Assembly: GCA_038243995.1 (NCBI GenBank)
Contig: JBBRTV010000009.1
Span: forward strand, 62,001-126,000
DNA from: Scleromatobacter sp038243995
GTDB taxonomy: Bacteria; Pseudomonadota; Gammaproteobacteria; Burkholderiales; Burkholderiaceae_C
Length of the DNA: 64,000 bases
Reading direction: 5' to 3'
How positions within the stretch are numbered: the stretch's first letter is position 1; each line of letters opens with the position of its first letter. Under the pieces are notes generated by a model. That model did no database searches and was not told where the DNA came from. It saw only the letters and a program-made list of their open reading frames with translations. The position numbers were made by a program, and so were the translations under genes. Positions 18,141 through 26,940 of the stretch are shown here, in pieces.

Positions 18141-19373
18141 ATGGCCAAGGAATACAAGGATCTCGTCGTCGGACTGGACATCGGCACCGCGAAGGTGATG
18201 GCCGTCGTCGCCGAGATGCTGCCGGGCGGCGAACTGCGCCTGGCCGGCCTCGGCGTCGCGCCGACGCACGGCCTCAAGCGCGGCGTCGTCGTCAACATCG
18301 ATGCCACGGTGCAGTCGATCCAGCAGGCCTTGAAAGAGGCCGAGATGATGGCCGACTGCAAGATATCGCGTGTCTACACCGGCATCACGGGCAGCCACAT
18401 CCGCGGCCAGAACTCGACCGGCATGGTGATCGTGCGCGACAACCGCGAGGTGACGCCGACCGACATGGCGCGCGTCGTCGAGACCGCCAAGGCGATCAAC
18501 ATCCCGAACGACCAGCGCGTTCTGCTCGTCGAGCCGCAGGAGTTCGTGATCGACGGCCACGAAGTGAAGGAGCCGATCGGGATGAGCGGCAGCCGTCTCG
18601 AGGTGCGCGTGCACATCGTCACCGGCGCGCAGAGCGCGGCCGAGAACATCGTCAAGTGCGTGCGCCGCTGCGGTCTCGAAGTCGACCAGCTCGTGCTCAA
18701 TCCGAGCGCATCGAGCCAGGCCGTGTTGACGCAGGACGAGATGGATCTCGGCGTCGCCCTCGTCGACATCGGTGCCGGCACGACCGACGTCGCCATCTTC
18801 ACCGGCGGGTCGATCCGCCATACAGCGGTCATCCCGATCGCGGGCGATCTCATCACGAGCGACATCGCGATGGCGCTGCGCACGCCGACCAAGGATGCCG
18901 AGGAGATCAAGGTCGAGTACGGCGTCGCCAAGCAACTGCTCGCGGACGCGACCGAGCAGGTCGAGGTGCCGGGCCTGGGCGACCGCCCGCCGCGCATGCT
19001 CAGCCGCCAGGCGCTGGCCGGCGTGATCGAGCCGCGCGTCGAGGAGATCTTCTCGCTGGTGCACCAGGTGATCCGCGAGTCGGGCTGCGAGGAACTGCTC
19101 TCGTCGGGCATCGTGCTGACGGGCGGCACGGCGGTGATGCCCGGCATGGTCGAGCTCGGCGAGGACATCTTCCTGAAACCGGTGCGCAAGGGCCTGCCGA
19201 CCTATTCGGGCCCGCTGTTCGACATGGTCGCCAATCCACGCTCGGCGACGGTCATGGGCCTGCTCGAGGAGGCGCGCGTCGCCCACAACCGCGGCCACAA
19301 GGCCGCCGCGCAGGCCGGGTCGATGCAGACCTTCTTCGGCAAGGCGCGCGACTGGTTCATGGGGAATTTCTGA
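18141..19373 (+). CDS. ftsA: Cell division protein FtsA
   Basis: FtsA is an actin-like ATPase that tethers FtsZ filaments to the inner membrane. The 410-residue protein has the phosphate-1 motif VVGLDIGTAKV (about 9-19), the SHS2/1C subdomain (about 85-165), phosphate-2 VDIGAGTTDVAIF and the adenosine motif GIVLTGGTAVMPG. The C-terminal end (TFFGKARDWFMGNF) is the amphipathic membrane-targeting helix. ATG 18141 follows ftsQ by 14 bases, with a GGGGAACGG purine stretch upstream. It is followed by a 144-base gap before ftsZ. Confidence 0.98.
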   Translation: MAKEYKDLVVGLDIGTAKVMAVVAEMLPGGELRLAGLGVAPTHGLKRGVVVNIDATVQSIQQALKEAEMMADCKISRVYTGITGSHIRGQNSTGMVIVRDNREVTPTDMARVVETAKAINIPNDQRVLLVEPQEFVIDGHEVKEPIGMSGSRLEVRVHIVTGAQSAAENIVKCVRRCGLEVDQLVLNPSASSQAVLTQDEMDLGVALVDIGAGTTDVAIFTGGSIRHTAVIPIAGDLITSDIAMALRTPTKDAEEIKVEYGVAKQLLADATEQVEVPGLGDRPPRMLSRQALAGVIEPRVEEIFSLVHQVIRESGCEELLSSGIVLTGGTAVMPGMVELGEDIFLKPVRKGLPTYSGPLFDMVANPRSATVMGLLEEARVAHNRGHKAAAQAGSMQTFFGKARDWFMGNF

Positions 19374-19495
19374 TGGCCGGCGCAACACGAGGCGCAAGAG
19401 ACGCACGCCGAGGACGACCCGACGCGCACGACGCGATCGAGTCGCATGTTCTTTCTGGGTTGGGGATACGAGTGATGGACAGGCAACTGCAACAG

Positions 19496-19517
19496 TTTTT
19501 TTTGAAGGAGGCACAAC
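19496..19517 (+). promoter_or_regulatory. Strong ribosome binding site of ftsZ
   Basis: AAGGAGG (19505-19511), a full match to the anti-Shine-Dalgarno sequence, sits 6 bases before the ftsZ ATG and is preceded by a run of eight T. It is the strongest ribosome site seen in the cluster, which fits the high FtsZ level a cell needs relative to FtsA. The 144-base ftsA-ftsZ gap may also hold a promoter, but no convincing boxes were seen. Confidence 0.7.
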
Positions 19518-20765
19518 ATGCCGATCGAAATGATTGAAGAGTTTGATCAGGGCACGCAGATCAAGGTCATCGGCGTGGGTGGCGGTGGCGGGAACGCGGT
19601 CGAGCACATGCTCAGCGAGGGCGTCCAGGGCGTCGAGTTCATCTGCGCGAACACCGATGCGCAGGCGCTCAACCGCTCCGGCGCCGGGCAGATCATCCAG
19701 CTCGGCAGCAAGGGCCTGGGTGCGGGCGGCAAGCCCGAAGTCGGCCGCGCCGCGGCGGAGGAGGCGATCGAGCAGATCAAGGCGGCCATCAGCGGCGCCA
19801 ACATGCTGTTCATCACCGCCGGCATGGGCGGCGGCACCGGCACCGGCGCCGCGCCGGTGATCGCGCGCGTCGCCAAGGAAATGGGCATCCTGACCGTGGG
19901 CGTCGTCACCAAGCCGTTCGAGTTCGAAGGCAATCGCCGCATGAAGTCGGCCGACAACGGCGTGTCCGAACTCGAAGCCAACGTCGACTCGCTGATCGTC
20001 GTCCTGAACGAGAAGCTGCTCGAGGTGCTGGGCGACGACGTCACCCAGGACCAGGCCTTCGCGCACGCCAACGACGTGCTGAAGAACGCCGTCGGCGGCA
20101 TCAGCGACATCATCCACATCCCGGGCCTCGTCAACGTCGACTTCGAAGACGTGAAGACCGTGATGAGCGAACCCGGCAAGGCGATGATGGGCACCGCGAT
20201 CGCGGGCGGCCCGGACCGTGCCACCAAGGCGGCCGACGCCGCCGTCGCCTGCCCGCTGCTCGAAGGTATCGACCTCTCCGGCGCCAAGGGCGTCCTGGTG
20301 CTGATCGCGGCATCGCGTGCGACGTTCAAGCTGTCCGAAAGCAAGCTGGCGATGAACACGATCCGCCGCTATGCCGCGGAAGAGGCGCACGTCATCTTCG
20401 GCACGGCCTACGACGAAAGCCTGGGCGAGCAGCTGCGCGTCACGGTGATCGCCACCGGACTGTCGCAGTCGCGGCGCGCGCAGGCGCCGCTGACGGTCAT
20501 CCAGACCGTGCAGCACGCGCGCACCGGCACCGACAACATGCCGATGATGAACACGCAGATGCCGGCGATGGGCAATGCCTCGACCATGGGTTCGACAAGC
20601 TCGCCGAACGCCCCGGCGATGCCCAGCACGACCGACTACGGTCACCTCGGCACGCCGAGCGTCTGGCGTCATCGCCAGCACGCGGCCGCCAAGGTCGAGG
20701 CACTGAGCTCGCACGGCATGGACGAGATCGAGATCCCGGCTTTCCTGCGCAAGCAGGCGGACTGA
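19518..20765 (+). CDS. ftsZ: Cell division protein FtsZ
   Basis: FtsZ is the tubulin-like GTPase that forms the division ring. The 415-residue protein has the N-terminal KVIGVGGGGGNAV, the tubulin signature GGGTGTG (104-110), the T7-loop region with NVDFEDVKTVMSEPG, and a variable linker (about 330-395) rich in Met, Thr, Ser, Ala and Pro. The conserved C-terminal peptide EIEIPAFLRKQAD binds FtsA and regulators such as SlmA, which is also encoded in this window. It is the last dcw gene and is followed by a GC-rich hairpin. Confidence 0.99.
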   Translation: MPIEMIEEFDQGTQIKVIGVGGGGGNAVEHMLSEGVQGVEFICANTDAQALNRSGAGQIIQLGSKGLGAGGKPEVGRAAAEEAIEQIKAAISGANMLFITAGMGGGTGTGAAPVIARVAKEMGILTVGVVTKPFEFEGNRRMKSADNGVSELEANVDSLIVVLNEKLLEVLGDDVTQDQAFAHANDVLKNAVGGISDIIHIPGLVNVDFEDVKTVMSEPGKAMMGTAIAGGPDRATKAADAAVACPLLEGIDLSGAKGVLVLIAASRATFKLSESKLAMNTIRRYAAEEAHVIFGTAYDESLGEQLRVTVIATGLSQSRRAQAPLTVIQTVQHARTGTDNMPMMNTQMPAMGNASTMGSTSSPNAPAMPSTTDYGHLGTPSVWRHRQHAAAKVEALSSHGMDEIEIPAFLRKQAD

Positions 20766-20774
20766 GCTTCTCCG

Positions 20775-20797
20775 CCCCGCGCGCCCTGCGCGCGGGG
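20775..20797 (+). terminator. GC-rich hairpin after ftsZ, candidate terminator
   Basis: CCCCGCGCG (20775-20783) pairs perfectly with CGCGCGGGG (20789-20797) around a 5-base loop, 9 bases after the ftsZ stop. There is no T run, so it may act as a weak or Rho-assisted terminator, or as an mRNA 3'-end stabiliser of the dcw transcript. Confidence 0.5.
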
Positions 20798-20887
20798 CGC
20801 GCGCGAGCCGGCGCCCGCACGGGGCGATGCGCGCGCAGGTGGCGCTGCGACCCGCGCCGCATCACCTGACCGCGTATCCTCTGGCCG

Positions 20888-21640
20888 ATGTCCAGAATCC
20901 TGTTGCTGTTGTTCGCCGGCCTGAAGTTCGGCAAGCTCTTCATGACCGTCGGCACGATGCTGCTGGCGATCGGCGTCTATGCGCTCGTCTTCGGCTGGCG
21001 CTATGCCGTCGGCATCGTGGCCATGCTCTTCATCCACGAGATGGGCCACTTCGTCGCCGCGCGCCAGCGCGGGCTGGCGGTCGGCTTGCCGACCTTCATC
21101 CCGTTCCTCGGCGCCTGGACGCAGTTGAAGGACTTGCCCCACGACGCCGAGACCGAGGCCTACGTGGGTCTGGGCGGCCCGCTGCTCGGCACCGTCGGCG
21201 CGCTCGGCTGCTACTTCCTCGCCCGCAACTACGACGTGTCGTGGCTGCTGGCGGTGTCGTACACGGGCTTCTTCATCAACCTGATCAATCTCGTGCCGGT
21301 TCCCCCGTTCGACGGCGGACGCATCACCGCCGTCCTGTCGCCGCGCATCTGGCTGCTGGGGGCGCCGATCATCGGCCTGCTGCTGTGGTTGCGCTTCAGT
21401 CCGGTCATGCTGATCGTCGCGATCCTCGCGGCCCCCCACGTGATCGCCGCGCTCAAGTACCGCAAGGACAGCCCGCAGGCGCAGACCTACTACGCCGTGA
21501 GCGCACGCGTGCGCTGGGAGTACGGATTCCTCTATGTCGTCCTGACGGCGTTCCTGGCGATGATGGTGCACGACGTCGACCAGCAACTGCATGGGGTGCT
21601 CGGTCAGGACACGACGCGGCAGCAGTCCGGGTCCGTCTGA
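20888..21640 (+). CDS. M50-family (site-2-protease-like) membrane metalloprotease
   Basis: This 250-residue integral membrane protein has the zinc-binding motif HEMGH (about 54-58) inside a membrane helix and a second conserved motif NLVPVPPFDGGR (about 135-146), where the Asp is the third zinc ligand. Together these define the M50 intramembrane protease family, in the short cytoplasmic-type group without a PDZ domain. Five or six membrane helices are predicted from hydrophobicity. ATG 20888 lies 122 bases after ftsZ, past the hairpin, so it is probably its own unit. The substrate is unknown, and nothing links it functionally to division except position. The zinc motifs make the family call firm. 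Confidence 0.88.
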   Translation: MSRILLLLFAGLKFGKLFMTVGTMLLAIGVYALVFGWRYAVGIVAMLFIHEMGHFVAARQRGLAVGLPTFIPFLGAWTQLKDLPHDAETEAYVGLGGPLLGTVGALGCYFLARNYDVSWLLAVSYTGFFINLINLVPVPPFDGGRITAVLSPRIWLLGAPIIGLLLWLRFSPVMLIVAILAAPHVIAALKYRKDSPQAQTYYAVSARVRWEYGFLYVVLTAFLAMMVHDVDQQLHGVLGQDTTRQQSGSV

Positions 21641-22129
21641 CGCCCTTGGTCGCGCAGCCGCGTGCGGCATGCCGCAGCCAGCGCGAATGCGGGCGTGCAT
21701 CCGGCACTGTCGGAGTGCATGTCGCCCCTTGCGCGAACGCACAGTCGGCACTCCGGTTCACGATGCCGATCGCGTGCGAGGTCTTCGACCCCCCTTCCGG
21801 GGGGGGCTCGGACCGCCCATACGCGGGCCGGGAGAACCCGCGTTGCACTCCCTTACAGGCCACAACACAATGCATCCCACGCAAGGTTGGTGACAGCTTT
21901 GGTTCAGCGCCCACGGTAGAGGCGCCAACCCCTGTCACGCGCCTGATTCCGCGCGCCTGCCGGGCGACGACCATGTCGCCGCCCCCCGGATCCGCTGCTG
22001 CAACGAGACCGAGCCCATGTCAGGGCCGGCTTGCTCAGAGCTGAACTCCTGGCCCGGATATTGCGAACCCGTCCGCCACGCGGAGCCCGTCCGGGCCCCC
22101 GGCATCACACTCGTTGGAGTTTTCATCGC
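21641..22129. other. Intergenic region upstream of the subtilase gene
   Basis: This region of 489 bases has no credible gene. A short CCCCCC-TTCC-GGGGGG hairpin lies at 21789-21804 and an imperfect GGGCC/GGCCC inverted repeat near 22022-22072. GGAG at about 22115 could serve as the ribosome site of the next gene, although its spacing of about 12 bases is long. The promoter of the subtilase gene should lie here, but no clear boxes were found. Confidence 0.4.
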
Positions 22130-23686
22130 ATGAGCACCCCCAAGTTCGCGTTCACCCGCATCTGCGCCGGCGTCAGCCTCGCCCTGGCACTCACCGGCGC
22201 CGCCAGTGCGGCCCAGGAAACCACGCGCTACGTCGTTGAATTCAAGCCCGGCATGGCCGCCATGGCCCGCCAGGCGCTGGCCGCCGCCGGTGGCAACGTG
22301 AAGCTCGAGATCATCGGCGGCGACGCCGTCGCCGTCGAACTGCCGACGAAGATGCTCGCGGTGCTGAAGAAGCACATCGCGATCGCCGATATCAGTGAAG
22401 ACGCGATCCGCCGCCCGTTCTCGGCGACGCCCGGCGCCGTGACCGGCGAGACGTACAAGGCCGGCCAGACCATCCCCTACGGCATCTCGCTCGTGCAGGC
22501 CGACCAGCTCAACGACACGAATACCGGCAATCGCATGGTCTGCATCATCGACTCGGGCTACGACCTGCAGCATGAAGACCTGAAGGACAACGCCGTCGAC
22601 GGCGAATACGACAGCGGCACCGGCTGGTGGTACACCGACGAGAACCACCACGGCACGCACGTCGCCGGCACGATCTCGGCGATGAACAACAAAGGCGTGG
22701 GCGTCGTCGGCGTGAACCCCAACAAGCACCTCAAGATCCACATCGTGAAGGTCTTCGGCGCCGATGGCTGGGCTTATTCGTCCACGCTGTCCAACGCAGC
22801 GAAGAAGTGCCAGGCCGCGGGCGCGAACATCATCTCGATGTCTCTCGGCGGCGCGACCAACAACCCGCTCGAAAGCAAGACGTTCCAGAGCCTGTACGAC
22901 GCCGGCATCCTGTCGATCGCCGCCGCGGGCAACGCCGGCACGAGCGCCAAGTCCTACCCGGCCGGCTACACCAGCGTCGTCTCGGTCGCCGCCGTCGACA
23001 TCAACAAGCAGTGGGCGAGCTTCTCGCAGTACAACGCCGACGTCGAACTGTCCGGCCCGGGCGTGAACGTGCTGTCGACCGTGCCGATGGGCCAGGGTTC
23101 GAGCTCCTCGCTGACGGTCGGCACCACCGCCTACACCCCGGGCGGCATGGACGGCTCGCCCAAGGCCTCCGTCACGGCCCCGCTGGCCGACTTCGGCCTG
23201 GGCGACGCGGTCAATACCGCCGTCGCCGGCAAGATCTGCGTGATCTCGCGTGGCACGATCCCGTTCTCGGACAAGGTCACGAACTGCCAGAACAGCGGCG
23301 GCGTCGGCGCCATCGTCTACAACAACGTCGCGGGCGGCTTCGGCGGCACCCTCGGCGGTGTCGCGACGACGATCCCGTCGGTCACCGAGTCCGATACCGA
23401 AGGCGCGGCGCTCGAAGCCTCGCTGGGCCAGACCGCGACGATCACCGTCGCCGCTTCCAACTACGCCTACTTCGACGGCACCTCCATGGCCACCCCGCAC
23501 GTCGCGGCCGTCGCGGCGCTGGTGTGGAGCTACTTCCCGACCTGCACGAACGCGCAGATCCGCACGTCGCTCGAGAAGTCGGCGCTCGACATCGGCGATG
23601 TCGGCTTCGACAACAAGACCGGCTACGGCCTGGTGCAGGCCAAGGCTGCCTACACGCGCATCACGAAGAAGGGCTGCGGAAAGTAA
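22130..23686 (+). CDS. Secreted S8 subtilisin-like serine protease with PA-domain insert
   Basis: This is an exported protease of 518 residues. It has a signal peptide (cleavage likely after ASA, about residue 28), an inhibitor-I9-like propeptide (about 32-100; YVVEFKPG then AVAVELP), and a subtilase domain with catalytic D141 (CIIDSGYD), H174 (HHGTHVAGTIS) and S452 (DGTSMATPHVA). Between H and S lies a protease-associated (PA) domain (about 325-440, VAGKICVISRG and GAIVYNN), a common insert in large subtilases. It probably degrades extracellular protein. ATG 22130 begins the signal peptide. It stands alone and is followed by a strong hairpin at 23729. I see no sign of an autotransporter or secretion-tag C-terminus. 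Confidence 0.95.
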   Translation: MSTPKFAFTRICAGVSLALALTGAASAAQETTRYVVEFKPGMAAMARQALAAAGGNVKLEIIGGDAVAVELPTKMLAVLKKHIAIADISEDAIRRPFSATPGAVTGETYKAGQTIPYGISLVQADQLNDTNTGNRMVCIIDSGYDLQHEDLKDNAVDGEYDSGTGWWYTDENHHGTHVAGTISAMNNKGVGVVGVNPNKHLKIHIVKVFGADGWAYSSTLSNAAKKCQAAGANIISMSLGGATNNPLESKTFQSLYDAGILSIAAAGNAGTSAKSYPAGYTSVVSVAAVDINKQWASFSQYNADVELSGPGVNVLSTVPMGQGSSSSLTVGTTAYTPGGMDGSPKASVTAPLADFGLGDAVNTAVAGKICVISRGTIPFSDKVTNCQNSGGVGAIVYNNVAGGFGGTLGGVATTIPSVTESDTEGAALEASLGQTATITVAASNYAYFDGTSMATPHVAAVAALVWSYFPTCTNAQIRTSLEKSALDIGDVGFDNKTGYGLVQAKAAYTRITKKGCGK

Positions 23687-23728
23687 GTTTCCGTCGACCC
23701 GTCCGCGCGCGGCCAGCCGCGCGCGACA

Positions 23729-23760
23729 GGGGCCCGCAGGTCGCGAGACTTGCGGGCCCC
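23729..23760 (+). terminator. Strong hairpin between convergent genes, candidate bidirectional terminator
   Basis: GGGGCCCGCA (23729-23738) pairs with TGCGGGCCCC (23751-23760). An inner GGTC/GACT extends the stem to 14 pairs around a GCGA tetraloop. It lies between the ends of the subtilase gene and the convergent small gene at 23792, so it can serve both. A second GC inverted repeat sits just before it (23705-23724). No clear T run follows. Confidence 0.6.
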
Positions 23761-23791
23761 GCTGGTTTGCGGCGCGGCCGTCGGCCCGTTC

Positions 23792-24334
23792 TCACTCTTC
23801 GAGGGTCGCCACCGAATCCAGCGGACCGATGGTCAGCAGCCGCTGGCCGGAAGCGTCGAACGGGGCGAACTGGACGCCGGGGCCCGCGCGCGTTTCCACC
23901 GTGGTGGCCTTCGCGCGCGGATTGTCGCGGGCGAAGAAATAGCCGATCTCGAACGAGAACAGCCGGTTGCGCGGATGCACGCCGCGCGGGTGGGCATAAG
24001 GCGTCCATGGCTCGAGCGGCAGCTTCAGGTAGACCGTCTCGGTGAAGCGGCCGGCCGGCGCGACCGCCGTGACGCAGGGCAGGTTCGCCTCGGCTCGCAG
24101 GCCGTCGGGCACGGGAACGAGCTTCTTGCCGATGACGACCTGCTGCTCGCGGATCTCGATGACGACGCGATCGATGTCGACGCGCAGGCCCTTGCCCGGG
24201 GCGAGGCCGTCGTGCAGGCGATTGAACAGGTAGAGATCGCGGGCGGCCCGATTCTCGACCGTGTAGGTGAGCGTCAATGCATCGCCGGCGATCCGGAAGT
24301 TCATGGAGAGATCGGGCCCGGTGACTCGCTGCAT
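23792..24334 (-). CDS. Conserved-looking protein of unknown function
   Basis: I do not recognise this 180-residue protein. Its sequence is rich in beta-strand-like patterns (DALTLTYTVENRA, TETVYLKLPLEPW), which suggests an Ig-like or beta-sandwich fold. No signal peptide or membrane helix is visible with the ATG at 24334; starts at 24304 and further upstream to about 24526 are possible, and none has a good ribosome site. It is convergent with the subtilase gene and divergent from lpxC. Codon use looks like its neighbours. It is probably a real gene, because the frame and composition fit this strand better than the opposite one. Confidence 0.65.
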   Translation of the reverse strand: MQRVTGPDLSMNFRIAGDALTLTYTVENRAARDLYLFNRLHDGLAPGKGLRVDIDRVVIEIREQQVVIGKKLVPVPDGLRAEANLPCVTAVAPAGRFTETVYLKLPLEPWTPYAHPRGVHPRNRLFSFEIGYFFARDNPRAKATTVETRAGPGVQFAPFDASGQRLLTIGPLDSVATLEE

Positions 24335-24556
24335 GGAGATTCTTTTCCCTCGGTGCGACAGGTTCGTGCCGGCCGCGTTCTGGATCTGGACGCGACCCGA
24401 TTGTGCCGGGCCGTCGACGCTCTTCTGCTGGACGGTGCTCGCAAATTTGTGTGCAAAGAAAACACGTGCGCCTGCTCCGGTGCGCCGCAGCCTTGCGTTG
24501 CGCCGGGGCTTTCGATCGAACCCCACGGGCAGTCGGGCCTTTCCCTACAATCAGCC

Positions 24557-25492
24557 ATGCTCCAACAACGTACGCTCAAGGCGCTCACCCGTGCGGTCGG
24601 GGTCGGCCTGCACAGCGGCCAGAAGGTGGAGATGACGCTGCGCCCGGCGCCGCCCGACACCGGCATCGTCTTCCGCCGCATCGACCTGCCGCAACCCGTC
24701 GAGATCCCCGTCAACACGAAAGCCGTCTGCGACACGCGCATGGCGTCGACGATCTCTCCTGGCGGCGACCCCGGCGGCCCGAAGGTGCAGACGATCGAGC
24801 ACCTGATGTCGGCCTGCGCCGGCCTGGGCATCGACAACCTCGTCGTCGACATCACCGCCGACGAGGTGCCCATCCTCGACGGATCGTCCGCCAGCTTCGT
24901 GTACCTGCTGCAGAGCGCAGGCATCGCGCTGCAGGACGCGCCCAAGCGCTTCCTGCGCGTCAGCAAGCCCGTCGAGGTTCGCCGCGGGGAGGGCGCGTCG
25001 CTCAGTTGGGCGCGGCTCGAGCCCTATCACGGCTTCAAGCTGACGTTCGAGATCGAGTTCAATCATCCGGCCGTCGACGCGACGGGCCAGCAGGTGAGCT
25101 TCGACATGGGCGCCGGCCAGTACAAGCGCGACATCGCCCGCGCCCGCACCTTCGGTTTCACGAAGGACGTCGAGATGATGCGGTCGCGCGGCCTCACGCT
25201 GGGCGCCAGCATGGAGAACGCGATCGTCGTCGACGACCAGCGCGTGCTCAATGCCGATGGCCTGCGCTACGACGACGAGTTCGTCAAGCACAAGATCCTC
25301 GACGCGATCGGCGACCTGTTCGTCGTCGGTCATCCCCTGCTCGCGAGCTACACGGCCTACAAGAGCGGCCACGCGATGAACAACCAGCTCTTGCACAAGC
25401 TGATGGACGATCCGTCGTCGTACGAAATGGTCACGTTCCAGGACGAGACCAAGGCGCCGGCGGGCTTCGCGGACCTCGCCCCGGCCTGGTAG
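24557..25492 (+). CDS. lpxC: UDP-3-O-acyl-N-acetylglucosamine deacetylase LpxC
   Basis: LpxC is the zinc amidase that commits UDP-acyl-GlcNAc to lipid A synthesis. The 311-residue protein starts with LQQRTLKALTRAVGVGLHSG, shows TIEHLMSA (first zinc His), DEVPILDGSS, RARTFGF, SRGLTLGAS(M)ENAIVVD and the HKILDAIGDL motif with the other His and Asp zinc ligands. Length is normal. In many proteobacteria lpxC directly follows ftsZ; here three other genes (about 3.8 kb) lie between them. ATG 24557 is supported by the family start. Its presence confirms an outer membrane with lipid A. Confidence 0.98.
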   Translation: MLQQRTLKALTRAVGVGLHSGQKVEMTLRPAPPDTGIVFRRIDLPQPVEIPVNTKAVCDTRMASTISPGGDPGGPKVQTIEHLMSACAGLGIDNLVVDITADEVPILDGSSASFVYLLQSAGIALQDAPKRFLRVSKPVEVRRGEGASLSWARLEPYHGFKLTFEIEFNHPAVDATGQQVSFDMGAGQYKRDIARARTFGFTKDVEMMRSRGLTLGASMENAIVVDDQRVLNADGLRYDDEFVKHKILDAIGDLFVVGHPLLASYTAYKSGHAMNNQLLHKLMDDPSSYEMVTFQDETKAPAGFADLAPAW

Positions 25493-25682
25493 TCCGAGAC
25501 GCGCGGGCAGGGCGCGAAGACGCCCGCCGCCGGCGCGGGCAGGCAGGCCGCAAACACTGCGTGCGGCGACCGCGAAGCGACGAAGGCAGAGGATGGCCGT
25601 TTCATTTTCAAGAGGCCCGAGCCGACCGGTATGCGTGCAGCCAGCGCGTCCGCCGGCCAAGGGCCTGGTACAGGAGTTCCCC

Positions 25683-26906
25683 GTGGTGGTGATCGAGAAC
25701 AATCGGATCGGTGCGCGCAGCGCGCACGCAGCTCTTTCGGCGCTGTGCGTCGCGTCCTGCGTCGCGCTGGCGGCCTGCAGCCCGTCGGGCGATGCCAAGG
25801 GCGGCGAAGGGGGCAAGCCGCCGCCGCCGCAGGTCGGCGTGGTCACCGTGCAGGCCGGTACGCTGGCCCTGACGACCGAGTTGCCCGGTCGCCTCGAGGC
25901 CTCGCGCGAGGCGCAGGTGCGCGCGCGCGTGACGGGCATCGTGCAGAAGCGCCGCTTCGAAGAGGGCGCGCTGGTGCGCGCCGGCCAGCCGCTGTTCGAG
26001 ATCGACGCGGCGCCCTACCGCGCCGCCCTCGACAGCGCGCGCGCCGTGCAGACGCGCGCCGAAGCCACGCTCGACCTGGCGCAGGCCACGCTGGAACGCA
26101 ACCGGCCGCTCGCCGAGGCGCGCGCCATCAGCCAGCAGGAATGGATCACCACGCAGGCGCAACAGCAGCAGGCCGCCGCCGACCTGCTCTCGGCCCGGGC
26201 CGCGGTGCAGACCGCGAGACTGGGCGTCGACTACGCCGCCGTCACGTCGCCCATCGCGGGGCGCATCGGCCGGGCGCTCGTCAGCGAAGGCGCGCTCGTC
26301 ACGCAGGCGGAGGCCACGCCCATGGCGCTCGTGCAGCAGGTCGACCCGATGTACGTCGACATCACGCAGTCGGCCGCCGATGCCTTGCGGCTGCGTCGCG
26401 CCATCTCGCAGGGCCGCATGAAGGCCGCCACGAGCACGCAGGTGCAGGTCGTGATGGACGACGGCACGCCCTATCCGTTGCCGGCGAAGCTCCTGTTCAC
26501 CGACGTGACGGTCGACCCGACCTCGGGCCAGGTCGCGCTCCGCGCCGAGGTACCCAACCCCAAGGGCGAGCTGCTGCCCGGGCTCTACGTCAAGGTGCGC
26601 CTCGAACAGGCGCAGGCCGACAGCGCGATCCTGATCCCGCAGCAGGCTGCGACGCGAACCGCCGCCGGCGACACGGTGCTCGTCGTCGGAGCGGACAACC
26701 TGGTCGCGCAACGCCAGGTGAAGCTGGGCGGCGCGCGCGGAAACCAGTGGATCGTGCTGGGCGGCCTCGCCGCGGGCGAGCGCGTGGTGGTCGACGGCTT
26801 CCAGAAGATCAAGCCGAAGGCGCCGGTGTCGCCGGTTCCTTGGGCGCCGCCGGCCGCCGCCGCGGCCGCGGGTGCATCGACCGCGGCGTCTGCCGCCAGT
26901 CGCTGA
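25683..26906 (+). CDS. RND efflux periplasmic adaptor lipoprotein (AcrA/MexA family)
   Basis: This is the membrane-fusion subunit of a tripartite drug pump. The 407-residue protein has a lipoprotein signal ending in the lipobox LAAC (Cys32), the lipoyl half motif LPGRLEASREAQVRARV, an alpha-hairpin (about 120-190; AQQQQAAADLLSARAAVQ), the second lipoyl half with VTSPIAGRIGRALVSEGALV, and the beta-barrel and membrane-proximal domains (LLPGLYVKVRLEQ). The Ala/Ser-rich tail is probably disordered. The start is a GTG in the triplet GTGGTGGTG, with AGGAG (25672-25676) 6 bases upstream of the first. It is followed 34 bases later by the transporter gene. Substrates cannot be told from sequence. Confidence 0.95.
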   Translation: MVVIENNRIGARSAHAALSALCVASCVALAACSPSGDAKGGEGGKPPPPQVGVVTVQAGTLALTTELPGRLEASREAQVRARVTGIVQKRRFEEGALVRAGQPLFEIDAAPYRAALDSARAVQTRAEATLDLAQATLERNRPLAEARAISQQEWITTQAQQQQAAADLLSARAAVQTARLGVDYAAVTSPIAGRIGRALVSEGALVTQAEATPMALVQQVDPMYVDITQSAADALRLRRAISQGRMKAATSTQVQVVMDDGTPYPLPAKLLFTDVTVDPTSGQVALRAEVPNPKGELLPGLYVKVRLEQAQADSAILIPQQAATRTAAGDTVLVVGADNLVAQRQVKLGGARGNQWIVLGGLAAGERVVVDGFQKIKPKAPVSPVPWAPPAAAAAAGASTAASAASR

Positions 26907-26940
26907 ACGTCGACCGACCGCCCGCAGAAAGCACCCAGAA

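Noticed and set aside
21789..21804. Terminator or riboswitch upstream of the subtilase gene
   Set aside because: The hairpin is only six pairs of C and G, and no known riboswitch core was recognised.
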